A stretch of DNA of 64,000 nucleotides, from positions 186,001-250,000 of the forward strand of contig JARVKI010000042.1 of NCBI GenBank assembly GCA_036674765.1. Direction: 5' to 3'. Below the pieces are notes generated by a model that was given only the letters and a program-made list of their open reading frames with translations, was not told the origin of the DNA and searched no databases. Of this stretch, positions 34,806-46,765 are shown piece after piece. The number at the start of each line of letters is the position of its first letter. Positions within the stretch are counted from its first letter, which is position 1. Made by a program: the position numbers and the translations under genes. This DNA is from Seiridium cupressi. Its lineage: Eukaryota > Ascomycota > Sordariomycetes > Amphisphaeriales > Sporocadaceae.

Positions 34806-37354
34806 CTCAAGGCGCAAGAACAGAAGAGTAGACTGAATAACATCTATCCAAAACTCTGTTTCCCATATAATGATATTCATCGATGTGTTGGGCATGTGCT
34901 TGCAGTGAATGCTATATGTCTAGGAACGCCTGCCCAGATCGTTTTACCAAAAGCGTCAATGTCAGCCACGGTGAAAAGCTGTGGTTAGTAACATAATGTT
35001 GACACACCTGTTTGTCACAGGCCGAATATCTCAAAACGGAAAGTTCACCGAAGATATTATCACGTTCCCGGTTTTGTTATAGGCACCGAATCGTTTGCTC
35101 GGTATTATACTTTATTCTGACATTAACCTTGCAAGTATGTGCGCTTTGTCACGGCGTATATTATAAGTATAGTTAAAGTTGCCGGGCGCTGAGACTAGCG
35201 CCAGGGATCAAGATCAAGTTTTGTAGTTTATATTAACTTGTCCGTTACTTAAACGCCGATGCAATCAGTTCAAAGATCAGATCGGTCCTCGGTTGATTAG
35301 TACACGAAAAGAACAATGTCCACGCTGTTTGCCCCACAGCGGCATGGCATATTTCCGTCAAGTGATGATATATTGCACCTTATGGTCACCTCTATTAACT
35401 TTTGTTTGAACAAGGGAAATGACCAATCCATTATAAGCTTCGTAAACCCCGCTTTGTGCAAACTTTAGATGTCTTGTTTTGCGTACAAGCAGCGAAAGAA
35501 ACAATAAAATGAATTGTATCCGCCCCCCCGCTCTTTATGAACATTCGCTTCTTATACCACTTTGTAGTTGCCTTCTTCATGTTCTTCCGTATGATGCTCT
35601 CCTTCGCTGTATTTCTCATCCCTAGAAACCCGTCATCGTGTACTTGCTTATAGTAGAACTTTCTCGCAGACTCTGCGGTGGGGCACTAAGCTAGAAGCAT
35701 GACATTCGTCTAGGCGACGTTGTGGTTAGCTCTTTCGGCTCCGGCAGCGGCGGTGTGTTCCAGCATGACTACGGCAAGACCATTCAGGACTCGAGTTTCG
35801 TCGTTACTGCGCACCTACTGTTGTCTTACTTGCCGGTCTTGGGTGAAATATCGTAGCTTCTCTCCCAGCGCGTCTGCAGCTATGAAATTGGGACTTCATT
35901 GTGAATAATGCTCATGCTAGCTAAGACGCATCCGCAATAGCCTCATCTGACTGGGTCGCGTTTTAAACTAAGCTTAGGCGTCGGCCTACACGTTAAGACT
36001 AGGCTTCCCGGAAACATATTCCGTAATATCCGATTCGATCACTCACGAGCTCTTCAACTTTGAGGAGACGCGGAGCAGAACCTCCTGATATTACCCAGGG
36101 CCGAATCTTCCAGATGGCTAAAAGGGCATGGTATTGAGCCGGTCATCTCCAGTCTCATAACAAAGGGAAGGTTTACGTATCTTGCTCGGGTTTCAAAGAA
36201 TCGTCCTAGTGTAACAGAGTCCATGCAAGCTTCGTGAGATCCTGGGGTTTGCCCATGATCCATAGCGTAAGCTAGAATATGGGACTACTTGAGCACCGTA
36301 AGCACGAAACCAGGGCGACTTAAGCGAGGCACAGTCTGCTAGATCCAATCAAAGTGTTCAGAATAGTGGATCTAAAGTCAAAATGGTTTAGCGCAAAGTC
36401 TTTTAAGTATGAATACAGCCTCTGTGATCGCTTAGCAAGCCTGTGACTTGCACGTACCGTGTCTTGGCGTGATGCCTAATCCTACCGGGTCTACGTATGT
36501 ACCGCCATGTGATGACTGTTTGGATGTTGTGGCTTGATATTGGTAACGCTATTTCATACCAAAGCAGCAATAGTTCCGGTTGAAGATTGGCTGTAACGAA
36601 GGATCATTTTCAGTCAGGGTTTATACGGGAATGTTATGGCCTGCCATATCATGCACTCAAATTTTGGCCAATATGTCGTTTGAGAATTTATACGAAACAA
36701 TTGATTGTATTGTGAATCGTCCAGGATGCTCGAAGACCTCAATTCACTCAATGTTCATCGCTCCCATTAGCTGGCATGACTCCGTAAATTTGATCATAGC
36801 GTCATTCTTCACTCAGGTAGATCGAAGATCAATATTTGGCCTCTAATGCGGTATCGACCCTTTGCCGTATCTGCCAACAGTAGACGTCAGACCATACTTA
36901 ATTCGCCTCGGTCTTCTGAACTTATCAGACTCACGTTGGGTGATTAATTCGCCCTCGTGGTTGAAGGTCGTTGCTTGACCCGTAAGCAAGCCACACTTGG
37001 ACCATTTCCTAGAGTGCTAGGTTCCAGCCAAGTTAGGCCCAGAGGGCGTCGAATGGTGTACAGCTTCAGTCCAAAAGGAGAATGATAGTCCGGTTTCACC
37101 ATTCTTGTCTGACCATAAGTCGGCGCAAAGTCTTGACATGGATTGTGTAATACTGTTGGGGTACCTCTTAGGCCAAATCTCTGCCTTGCCTCGGTGACGT
37201 ACGGTTGGGTATAAATATTCCCTGACCTCCGACTCTCTGACGGTGATCTATATTCAACATTCCCATCAAATCTGAGTCCAGACTTCGGCACCCAATCTAC
37301 CTGCCTGACTTCCACACTAAAATTGTTCAGTCAAGCTCTGTTTAGCCATACATC
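34806..37354. other. Gene-poor region upstream of the repeat-peptide gene
   Basis: About 2.5 kb, partly AT-rich, with no supportable gene. I looked here for a UstY-type (DUF3328) partner with the HxxHC signature and found none. The last 150 bases form the promoter of the repeat-peptide gene. Confidence 0.45.
37210..37217 (+). promoter_or_regulatory. TATA box of the repeat-peptide gene
   Basis: TATAAATA lies 138 bases upstream of the ATG at 37355. Confidence 0.5.
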
Positions 37355-37585
37355 ATGCAGAATTCACTCTTCCTTCTCTGCCTCAGTGTTTTCCTGGCAG
37401 CAGCCAAGCCGTTCTCAGCAGCGCGTGGCCTCGAGGCCAGAACCGACTCTTCTGGCACGGAGTCCACAGTGGACTACTACGGAGCACCCCAGGTCAAACG
37501 CGAGGAAGCCTCAACCGACTACTATGGAGCACCCCAGGTCAAACGTGACGAAGCCTCAACCGACTACTACAGTGCCCCCCAGTAA
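37355..37585 (+). CDS. Secreted Kex2-processed repeat peptide precursor (KEP/dikaritin-like)
   Basis: Small precursor of 76 residues without intron. Residues 1-19 are a signal peptide (MQNSLFLLCLSVFLAAAKP), followed by a short pro-region. Three tandem units of 15 residues begin at residues 40, 55 and 70: DYYGAPQVKREEAST, DYYGAPQVKRDEAST and DYYSAPQ, the last cut short. Each complete unit ends with a KR Kex2/KexB site followed by a short acidic linker, so processing would free Tyr-Tyr-containing peptides. This is the layout of fungal KexB-processed repeat proteins, including precursors of cyclic dikaritin RiPPs (ustiloxin, asperipin), whose cores are also Tyr-rich. It lacks the Trp and Cys pattern of alpha-pheromones. 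No DUF3328 partner lies nearby. The third unit ends at a stop where the earlier units have one more base, suggesting a one-base deletion. Confidence 0.72.
   Translation: MQNSLFLLCLSVFLAAAKPFSAARGLEARTDSSGTESTVDYYGAPQVKREEASTDYYGAPQVKRDEASTDYYSAPQ
37472..37582 (+). repeat. 45-base in-frame tandem repeat of the peptide precursor
   Basis: Units 37472-37516, 37517-37561 and 37562-37582 (partial). Units 1 and 2 differ at only a few positions, which suggests recent duplication or active homogenisation. Confidence 0.85.
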
Positions 37586-37983
37586 ATCGCGAGGTCGATA
37601 TTGCTGCGTAGTCAGACAAACGTTGGATGCTCACCAGGGAGTAGGCGCCGGGTCCACATCTAGCTTTGTTGAAAGGGCTTGGCGTATTCGTGCAAGAACA
37701 GCTTAGGTGTCCGATGTCAGAGATTAGAGCATGATGATTGAGGGTTCAGAGATTATGTATATATTTATATGATATGCTTAACCCCGCTTATAATATGCTT
37801 AGCCTTGCTTGCAAACCGATCGCGTTCTGTTTGTTCTACGAAAGGTATAGGTTGTATGGTATCAAGTAGTTCCTAAGTGTTTTCATGCGGCGAAATTATC
37901 AAAGAAAGTTTCTCTGCTGCTGCTCTCGCTTTGTTTCCGATAGCTACAGTATTATACTTTATGTACGTACTCTATATGATGTT
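37586..37983. other. 3' flank of the repeat-peptide gene
   Basis: About 400 bases, AT-rich in part (37740-37800), presumably 3' UTR and terminator of the precursor gene. Nothing else is seen. Confidence 0.4.
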
Positions 37984-38664
37984 ATGAAAATCGATTCTCC
38001 ACCCGCTCAAAATACGGGAACGTACATATCAAGGCATGATAGTAGCGAGATCGATCGGTAAACATTGACACGGACTCTATCGAAGATTCTTATGAGGAGC
38101 TGGCACAGACTGGGAATATGTTGAGTGCTAAATACGACGCTGGAAAATTGTCTGGTCTCACCGGACGCCCAACTTACAGGCAGAATATGTACAAGGTCAT
38201 GAACGCAGTTCAGGCAGCGAGACGCACTAATGTAGAGACTCAAACGATCTCGGCTCTTATGGCAGATCTCGACGATTGCCTCAAAGGAGTACTACAGGAA
38301 CGCAACGCAGATCAGTATAAAGGCTTATTTCGAGACATGGCAAATCGATGGAGCACGAACTTTAGTCTCGCAACCATGAAACCAGTCGTCCCAGCCAAAA
38401 CCAGTCGTCCCAGCCAAGACCACTCTGTCGGGACGAACTTGGGATAAACCCGATTACGCCGATGCGAATGCTACATACAGAGTCAAGGCCACACCAGCAC
38501 AAGTACGACAGATGATGAAGGACCTATCAGACGACGAGCTGGCCTACTTCAAAGATTCAACCACAGCAGGAGGGAAGCACAAGGCTCCTATGGTGTCGGT
38601 TCAAACGATCAAGAATACCTTTCTCAACCCCGGCAAGGGTGGCTGCATCTTTCCCACAACTTGA
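37984..38664 (+). pseudogene. Unknown soluble protein, broken by a 19-bp duplication
   Basis: I do not recognise the family. Three frames link into one plausible protein of about 220 residues: an ATG at 37984 (MKIDSPPAQNTGTYISRHDS), a switch near 38059 into VNIDTDSIEDSYEELAQTGN and a long helical stretch (SGLTGRPTYRQNMYKVMNAV, ALMADLDDCLKGVLQERNAD) up to KPVVPAK near 38400, then a switch into TWDKPDYADANATYRVKATP and LSDDELAYFKDS, ending CIFPTT at 38664. The second switch coincides exactly with a tandem 19-bp duplication (38381-38399 and 38400-38418). No signal peptide or membrane segment is seen. An alternative is that the middle frame (start 38118, 109 codons) is expressed alone. Confidence 0.5.
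38381..38418 (+). repeat. Tandem 19-bp duplication
   Basis: ACCAGTCGTCCCAGCCAA(A/G) occurs twice head to tail with one difference at the last base. Because 19 is not a multiple of three it shifts the reading frame of the surrounding gene. Confidence 0.9.
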
Positions 38665-39175
38665 TTTGGGAAGTTTCCGCGTAGGAACTGGCTTGGTGGA
38701 TGGATTAGCCTGCATACAAGTGTCTTCTTGTGTGCACTCGTCTTTGCAGTTGTTTTGTGTCATGACTTCGGTCGTCGGTTACTCAGCAGACGATTGGCCT
38801 AGGAAATAGATTATATCAATTGAATTGAAGAGACCTCCGTCTCATAAAGTGTATTTTTACTTAGCTATAAACTTGAGACATGCCTCCCTCCCGCGCAGTT
38901 CGTGCTAGCTTCAATGTTGGCATCGGCACTGTGTAGCCGCCCCACCATATACTAGTGTGTGCTCCAGGCATTAAAACCCGCCCCTGGTACCAATCTGCGC
39001 TACACCCGTACCCGCGCCAGTGCATACCAGCCTACATGTAGTTATGAGCAACAAACTGCACTAAACTTTCTCCTATCGTTCGTTCTGCATCCTGCCAGAT
39101 AAACGACAACGACATGTCAATTTTGCTTTGCGATCGGCTTTAAGGTACTAGCACATTTGCCATTACACGTCTATC
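38665..39175. other. Intergenic region
   Basis: About 500 bases upstream of the DUF4246 pseudogene. No gene is seen. Confidence 0.5.
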
Positions 39176-41282
39176 ATGGTGACGGCCGCACTTCAGCGAG
39201 CACATCCAGGCCATTTAGCATGGCTTGATCGCATCGGTTGGCTTGCCAAACCTTCAAACACTCCGTTCAGGAACAGAAACGCCGACGATCCAGACGTACA
39301 TCAGCCTCTGCACGTTCCTGGCCTCGGCTGTCCTATGTATGCAGAGAATCCGGATGCCGACCGTTTCGCCCACGTTGCTTCTGATTGGTCGCAGCCACGC
39401 TTGACATGGCGTGAAATCCAGATGCTTCGTGCCATGAACGAGTTGACCGATCTCCATGACTGGAATCTCCCGCCGGTCATTGATGCATGGCTGGAGATTG
39501 CCATAAAGATGTATTTAGTGAGCGATAAAACATGGGACTGGTGCCGACGGGAATTGCACGATTTGGCAGACAAATACCAGCAAAGAAAGTTTGTCACAAT
39601 TTTTGATAGCTCTTCACGAGTCTGCAAATCCGATATTCTCATGCCACCCCAACTTCTGGCAACGCTGCAGTCCGCGATACCAAATCTGCTGAACATGAAG
39701 GCTCACGACGAGAATTTTGATCTGGTGGACCCTTCGATGTTTCCGTTTGTGCATGGCCGCACTAGAGTTTTCTTAGATGGCACTCAGGTCCCGTTACGTG
39801 TCAGCACAGAGTTTATTGGCTGCGGAGAGGTAACAGAACCCCTTGTGGTCATGAGACCAGACGGTTATGGATCCGAGACACTTCGCGAAACGCACCTGCT
39901 CGAAATGGCCGGAGAGCTGGTAGATGACGCCACAAAGGCTCGTTTCTACCGCGGTTCCGAGCGATTTCAATGGATTCCTTGTGCCGTGGGATTCGCTGCA
40001 GGCGACCGGGATGGTGTGGAAATCTTGTCTTACGTAAACAACTTTCACCCAGAGCACCATTGACTACTTTATCGAGCCATTGAGGATGCTATATCCCTTA
40101 GTACCGAACCATGGAACGAGATCCTTGCGTATCCGGGAAAGCCCCGGGCACCTCTACGCATACGAACTTATGGTGTTCAATGGGGACCCGAGCGGCCTGC
40201 GTGGGCTGATGAAGACCTCTTGCAGCGCCTCGACAAGATGGCGAAACACGAGAAAGAAACAGGTCCAGAGTACCAGAGGGTACTGGGTCTTGTCGATGAG
40301 TATGAGAAATTGATCAATCACGAAGGGTCCAGCGCAGTGTATTATCACGACGAGTACCAAAAACAAAGCCTATACATAAGAGTGGCCGCTAAACACCGAA
40401 CGTTGTATCATTGGGAGCACCCTGAGCCAGTCGACAGCTTCACATATGATGAGTGGAAAATGGGTCGTTCAGGAAGAGCTATTGTTGGCGGAAGAGAAAG
40501 GAGGCCACTGGCAGGAGTCCCACCCGGAAAGACATGGGAAGAACCGCAATTTGATTATCCCGATCATAACTTTCATAATGTCAATCTTCGAGAAAAGTTG
40601 AAAGACAAGGGACTTCAGGTTATCCTCCGAATTGCGAGCGTCGACGTGGACCAGCAAACTCCGCACCATCCGGGGACTGAATGGAAAGTCAACGGATTTT
40701 TGAACGAGCATATCGTTGCCACCTCTTTAATATTTTTCGATACCAAAGACATCACACAAAGCTTCGTGTCCTTCAGAGTTGAAGCAGATCTTGACCCAGC
40801 CGACCACCAATACGAAAGATTCAATTTCCAGGAAATCGCCGCCATGTATGGGCTCGAGTACGACCAGTTGGAAGGCGGCGATGCCTTGCAGGAACTGGGC
40901 CAGGTCAAGATTTCCCAAGGCCGGATGTTGGTGTATCCGAACACGCTACAGCACAAGTGGAACGGCTTTGAATTGGCCCCCGGGGCGAGTGCAGGGCACA
41001 TGCGCTATCTAGAGATTCACCTCGTGGATCCGCACTACCGCCTTGTCAGCACTCAATGCGCCTCCATAGCAACATGATTGGTGGTATGACGCCGGACCTG
41101 GACGAATCGATTGGGCTACATATGATCTTCCTCGGGAGATCATTCATAATATCGTTAATGAAATAGGAGCGTGGCCAATGGGCCTAGACGAAGTTTGCAA
41201 TGTCAAAGCTGAAAATGGATGAAGAAAGAAAGATTGCGATGGAGGCGGTTATGGGAGGGGTTTTGCAGTACTCTTTCTATTG
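39176..41282 (+). pseudogene. DUF4246 protein (2OG-Fe(II) oxygenase-like), pseudogene
   Basis: Large fungal DUF4246 protein, thought to adopt a 2-oxoglutarate/Fe(II) oxygenase-like fold; its reaction is unknown. The frame from ATG 39176 runs 295 codons to a TGA at 40061-40063 (after YVNNFHPEHH), then continues in the same frame (LLYRAIEDAISLSTEPWNE, a conserved block) to 41077. The next conserved stretch (QHDWWYDAG, IDWATYDLPREIIHNIV, IGAWPMGLDEV) is in another frame and carries a TAG, and a final piece (DEERKIAMEAVMGG) in a third frame ends near 41282. The usual WHVEG iron-ligand motif reads WKVNG, so the His ligand is lost; the later NEHIVAT and YPNTLQHK blocks remain. The TGA is followed by CTA, the known readthrough context. 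Several lesions make inactivity most likely. Confidence 0.8.
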
Positions 41283-42251
41283 ATTCTGGATACAGTGTAG
41301 TAAGTAAAATAAGAACTGCATCACCTTATGAGACTCGATCGCTCTTCAGATGCCGCGTCAAGTTTGATCTAAATAACTTCTTTTCACCGTAAAATCACCT
41401 TTGCTTATCGTCCCTTTCTCGATTTCCTTGTACCTCTGTAAAGAAACTTCTGACGAAAAGATATTAAGTCATTATAAAAATACAGAATACAAGTGTATAA
41501 ACACAGCCATTTACGGCATTAATTATAACCATAAATAAGAAAAGAGTTAAATAGATCTGTGAAAATATTAAAATAATTATCGTATCTTCATGGTCTAGCC
41601 AGTTACCTGTTTAAACAAGGCAACAGGGCAGGCAGCCTAGCACGATTAAAAAGATATACCGCGAATACCGTCTATCCCCTATTTTAATCCTCATCATCCA
41701 TCATTTCTATAACGAACCACTCAAATCATCCCATAAGATGACAAATCTCTAGGAAATCCAACACCTACTCAGTGCCCTTAGATGGAATCTAACGCAGGTT
41801 TACGCATATGTTATGGAATGGCCAGAGACGGCACGCAACGAAGACAACGTCTGTTAAGATAACTACTGTAATTGACCTAAGCAAAAGTTGGTTACGCTGA
41901 GTCTAGCAAGCAGGGAAACAACAATAGATCATATAAGTACAATCGATTCATGACTGCGTTACATCATGCCCCGGAGACAGAGTAACCTTTCTCTATATTT
42001 TTAGAGATCGGTTATTACTATGAACTATTGTCAGGGGGCCTAGTTGTCATCGTTTGTGGCATGGGATATCCATCCGTATTGTAAATAACCTTCATATCCG
42101 CCTTTATTGACCAGTGGTACCATCATTAGATTCTTCTGCCTCAACACTTACGCATTGTCGTTCTTTGCGATACATCTCTAGTTGGTAGCAACCTACACTA
42201 TCTAGCAAGTCAATGTGTATGTAATCGTTCGAGATCCAGTGACTCTCGTGT
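41283..42251. other. AT-rich intergenic region
   Basis: Visibly AT-rich, especially 41450-41600. No gene is seen. Confidence 0.5.
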
Positions 42252-42690
42252 ATGAATCAATCGGTCTTGGTAACTCTATATAGTATTCCCACCGGAAAGA
42301 TGCCGTCGGTCTGGCTGGAAAAATATTTTGGGGGAATTCTTTCGGATCGCTTTACCAGGCGCATTTGGGTCGCACTCGCGATCACCACCGTCGATATTAT
42401 TTCGAACACAGTTCTGGCTACTTCTGCGTTTAAAGCAGCCATCTTCTTTTGGTATGAGATCAACGCCGCTACATATGCTTATGGTCCTGTGATTATCGTT
42501 TGCGACTCTTCTTCCACTCAAGTCTCCGACTACTCACGAATATTAGCCATACCTGAACGATGTGGTCTCTTCATTTGCCGATGAGCATGCACCCTCCTTG
42601 GAATCGCACAAGCCGTCGGTGCGGCGTTCAATGCCTGGGTTCCTCTGTCCATCTTCAATCATGGAACCCAGGCACCTTTTTTCAAGGTGA
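42252..42690 (+). pseudogene. MFS transporter fragment (Dal5/allantoate-permease-like)
   Basis: Remnant of the C-terminal half of an MFS permease of the anion:cation symporter group. GGILSDRFTRRIWVALA and AAIFFWYEINAATYAYGPV resemble the family's helix 7-11 region. After a TGA at about 42582-42584 another frame reads AVGAAFNAWVPLSIFNHGTQ followed by FFK and a GTGAGC splice donor. Both ends are missing. No function is expected. Confidence 0.6.
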
Positions 42691-44235
42691 GCTCTACGAC
42701 AGCGGCCGCTTGTGCTGGACGTGAGACAATAGGGATCTTGGAATTACAGTGATTTGGCAGCAAATTACAAACGCAAAGTAGCACTACGAGTACCGAGAAG
42801 CTATCAGCCGAGAAGCTGTGAGAATGTTACGCGTAATGCTGCAGACTAATTCATATTAGGATAGCTCAAACCTCGACGTTGGCAACTTATGCCGCTCTCA
42901 CAACCCGTCGATCAACAAATGAGAGGAATTTCGTTCCCAGTTGCGGGCCCGGAAATCTCTTGCACTCCGGTTGTCTCACTGTGCTGTCATGTGGCACTTG
43001 AAGATAATGCATCTCGCAATATGGCCCAAACTGTATTATTTAACAATTCAGCATACGCTCACCTCTGATTGCAAGGCCTCGTCTGAGTTTCTTGGCTAAA
43101 ATGTATTTATAAAGTCGTCTAGAATCTAGATAGTTCATAACATTATAGCTCCCAAAACTTGTCTCAAGTCCCGTGTCCTTGTAGTCATCTCAAAGTTGTC
43201 ACGGTTCAGGGTTAAGCATGCACCACGTGGCTTCGAGGCCTTTTAGGGTTTGGAAGAGCGGGTCGTTTTCCGCCATGCCAAAGCGGTAGACATCGAGACA
43301 TTATTTCTTTATTCAGCTTGATCAACTCTTCCCGCGGCTTCCCGGTGGGCTAGGACGGGTTAGGTCGGGTACGTCCACACCCATTGTCCGCAGCACTGGA
43401 CCAAGTTTATGCCAAGTTGAGCTTCAACACCATTTACAAAAATGCCGATATTTTTGCCAATGCGATGTTCAGTCAGGTCGATCATGCCTCTCTTAATTGA
43501 AGTTAATACTAGGCCACCTAAACTAACTATTTCTTTCATCCCGACGATGACTTTCCGAAAATTCTATTTGAGATGCATGTTTGCTGCAATGCGGGGGCCG
43601 GAAAGCTCGGGGTTTCTGAGGGAAAACTGAGACATTTGCGGAAGTATGCATGCTAGGCTTGTAACACCCAAGTGCTGTCTTGACTGCGGCATGGCCCGTC
43701 TAACTGTGATATTCGAGGTGGGGAATATGCCTAACCTTAGTGTCACTGGCGATGATACCAGCACATGTTTCTTATAGCAGTCGTTAACGAAACGGGCAGG
43801 ATATACCTTTTCTCCAGTCACGTTGTAGGAAGCGCTGATTGAACACTTCTGGTTGTTCAGCACGATAGTAAATTATATACATGAAGATAGCTTATACAAC
43901 TCTTTTCATAATTAACGAAATTGGCAACATTAACGTGACAATTTCACAGAGATGGTGGCATGTTTGGGAATAAAATCTCAGTTGACAAGTCATTATATTT
44001 GAGACATAACCATCATTTAGCGAGCGTATCGTCCACCCTGGGCTAGCTCCAGAGTGTGGTTCATAACTATTTCGTAACAGGGGCAATTTCCCAAATTCAG
44101 AGATACCCATTCCACGCCGTTGGATCCAAGCGTGATCCGAGCCTATCATATCTCAGCCCTGCGAGACATTCTGATTGTATTAAAGCTCGTCAGCCAAAAT
44201 CCGCCACAGATATCTCGCGCTGCTCGTAAGTTGAC
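42691..44235. other. Intergenic region
   Basis: About 1.5 kb of unassigned sequence without a supportable gene. Confidence 0.45.
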
Positions 44236-44946
44236 TCAGACACCAGCAGCGATTTCCTGGGCAGCAGTGTTAATCCCCGCGACAGCGGCACCGAGTCCCG
44301 TGATGGTGAGACGAGCGGCGACAGAAGCAGCTGTGACAGCCTGGGCGAACACAGTGAGAGGAACGGTAAATGGTGCCACAGCAGCTTGAACGGCAGCGGT
44401 TTCAGCGGAAACTGCGGCTTGAGCAGCCGGCGTCAAATCGGTGGCGGTGACCTGCAGGGTAGCCCGAATGTTCTCGAGCAGAGTAACCACCTGTTGCAGC
44501 GTGGTGATAAACTGGGTAACCTCAGCTTGGGTCAAGTCAGCTGCTGCGCCAGCGACACCTCCAGCGGCACCGGTAGTAACTGCGGTGATTTGGGCCGCGC
44601 CGTTCCTAATTGCATTGGCAATGGCTTGGTAGTTGGCCTGGATAACAGCCGTAGCAGCCACAACTGCTGATGCGTCTACGTTATCTCTGATGGTCTGGGC
44701 TGCTTGGGCTATGATAAATCATTAGATCACAGGCTCGCGAAAGACTTTGGGGTGAAAGGGTTATTTACTGATGGCGGCGGCATCAGAGGATACAGCATCC
44801 GCCAAAGTTGCAATGGACTGGCCAATTGTGTCGGTCACAGTCGCTCTCTTTTCCAAAGCTTCGACGGCGACAATGTCGCCCACGGGCGCGGGGCTAGGCA
44901 AGGAAAGGGCCAGAGAGGCGAAGCTGAGGATCTGGAGGAATTTCAT
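44236..44946 (-). CDS. HsbA-like secreted cell-surface protein
   Basis: Small secreted protein resembling hydrophobic surface-binding protein A / cell-wall galactomannoprotein (PF12296 type), which coats hydrophobic surfaces and can recruit esterases such as cutinase. Two exons (44946-44769 and 44708-44236) with a GTAAAT...TAG intron join in phase to 216 residues. Signal peptide at residues 1-16 (MKFLQILSFASLALSL), a KR dibasic site near residue 33 (EALEKRATVTD), then a very Ala/Thr-rich helical region with few aromatic residues (TIRDNVDASAVVAATAVIQA, VTQFITTLQQVVTLLENIRA). No cysteines. Start chosen at the methionine opening the signal peptide; the longer upstream frame is leader. Family call rests on composition and layout, so it is moderate. 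Confidence 0.68.
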
Positions 44947-46765
44947 TTTGATTAGGAGACAAGTGGAGTCTGGGAATTTTTGGAGATAAGAGTTGTTGTT
45001 GTTGGATAAAATGCGAGTCTGCTGGAGTATTTGGCTTTTCTGTATTGTATATATCAAGAAACAATTTTATTTTCTGCGGTAATGGCATCGTATATATACC
45101 AATCTTTCGGCGATCGTGGCTTCCTGTTCTCTCGGGACTGATCTTGGAGACTGCACATATGATGTGGCTGGCGCTATCATTAGCATTCAGAACTAAAACA
45201 TTTTGACGTTTAACGGCCGGGCTACAGGTAATCCAGGTCGCCGACCTGTGGTCTTTCCTAGTGTCGTCTCTGGGCTTTAGTGGCCGGGTCGTACGGCCGG
45301 CGGCATTAGACTTTAGCTTCCACTCACCGGTACTCTCATGTCTCGCCGCCGTAGAAAGACACGTTTTGATTTTTCGCTTTGACACTGTAAATACTCCAGC
45401 CATCACTTATAAAGAGTACATGCGCATCGAATGCGCAGCTAATTCGTGCACGGGCTTTCATCTAGTGTTATACCATCGTATAAAGACCTGGCTAAAAGAA
45501 ATGTTGAAACGACTGTTGAGCTGAACAGGTAATGAGTGCAACGTATCGTCATGCACAGCAGAAACGACGACGATGTGTTAAAGGATTACGGAAGTGGAGC
45601 TTCGTATATTCGCTGATCGTTACCTCATGTAGTTGACCATTGCAAGACGCAATGAAGTTTGGCAAGAACTAACTGAAGGCCGACGGGAAACTCAAACATG
45701 TTCGCTATCTTTGAGACTTTCGCTTGAGTTTAATTCTATATTTCTGCCATTCTGTCGGCACCCGAATCAAGGGGACCACAAGGATTCATCGCGCAGGGTC
45801 CAGGATCCGCAAACTCTGTAACCAGCCATGATGGCAGATCCAGAGGCCTAGAACGTCATATGTCTCAGTGACCTTGGCCTGGATTGTTTTCTATCCCTAA
45901 GTTTCTCCGGATTGAGGCTGTACCGGTATCTTCTTGAAAGCTTAACCTAGCAGGCGGAACGAGCATTCACAGCCGGGACAGAACTGACGCAGAAACTCTT
46001 GGAAGTAAGCAGACAAGGTTACTATTGGCTGGGACAGCTTCCGATGGTCAGTTGTTTGGAAATGAACAGCTTCTGATGGCTAGTGTGCGGCATTTCACGA
46101 GATCTTTCTTTCATGCAGCCAAGCATACACTACGATCACCACCAATATAATTCGAAATTGCAACGTAAATTGCATGTTGAGCATTTGTAGAAGCTCTCCT
46201 TCATCATGGCTGCGGCTTGAGCAAGACCAATAAGCCAGACTGTCATTCTAGAACTGTCGACATAGTCCTTCAACTATTGACAACGGGCAAATGACCCTGT
46301 AAGCCTCTCAGCCATTAGCAATCACGCAAAATGCACATCGTCGCACGACAGGGGTCTGCTGACTCATTCCGGTGCCCGGGGTTGGTATCCATTTTAACGG
46401 CTCTAAGCGCCGAGCAAAGGCTCCGTATCGAAACTCCGTTTTAGCACATACCACCGGCACTCCGTTTTCAAGTAGTTTAATTGAACCAATGAATAATTCG
46501 GGATTCACAGGGACGTTTGTGACCAAATTGGATGCGTCAACACCCTTTGATTTATTTCTGCACTCCCTTCACGAGTTCTCATCTCGTAATAGACCATGCT
46601 GTCACATGTTTTTTACCGCCCTAAGATCACGCTGACAACCAACACAACCCGCAAGGCACTCTCGGACAGTAGGCCTACGACCTGAGCTTTATTTAAGGAT
46701 ACGATAAGTCTCCCTCTCTTCACTGCTTTTCTTTCTTCAGTTTATCGCAACTCTATTCTTTCACA
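44947..46765. other. Intergenic region
   Basis: Promoter of the HsbA-like gene followed by about 1.7 kb with no supportable gene. Confidence 0.45.

Noticed and set aside
37355..37585. Alpha-pheromone precursor as explanation for the repeat peptide
   Set aside because: The repeats lack the Trp/Cys and Pro-Gly-Gln pattern typical of filamentous ascomycete alpha-pheromones.
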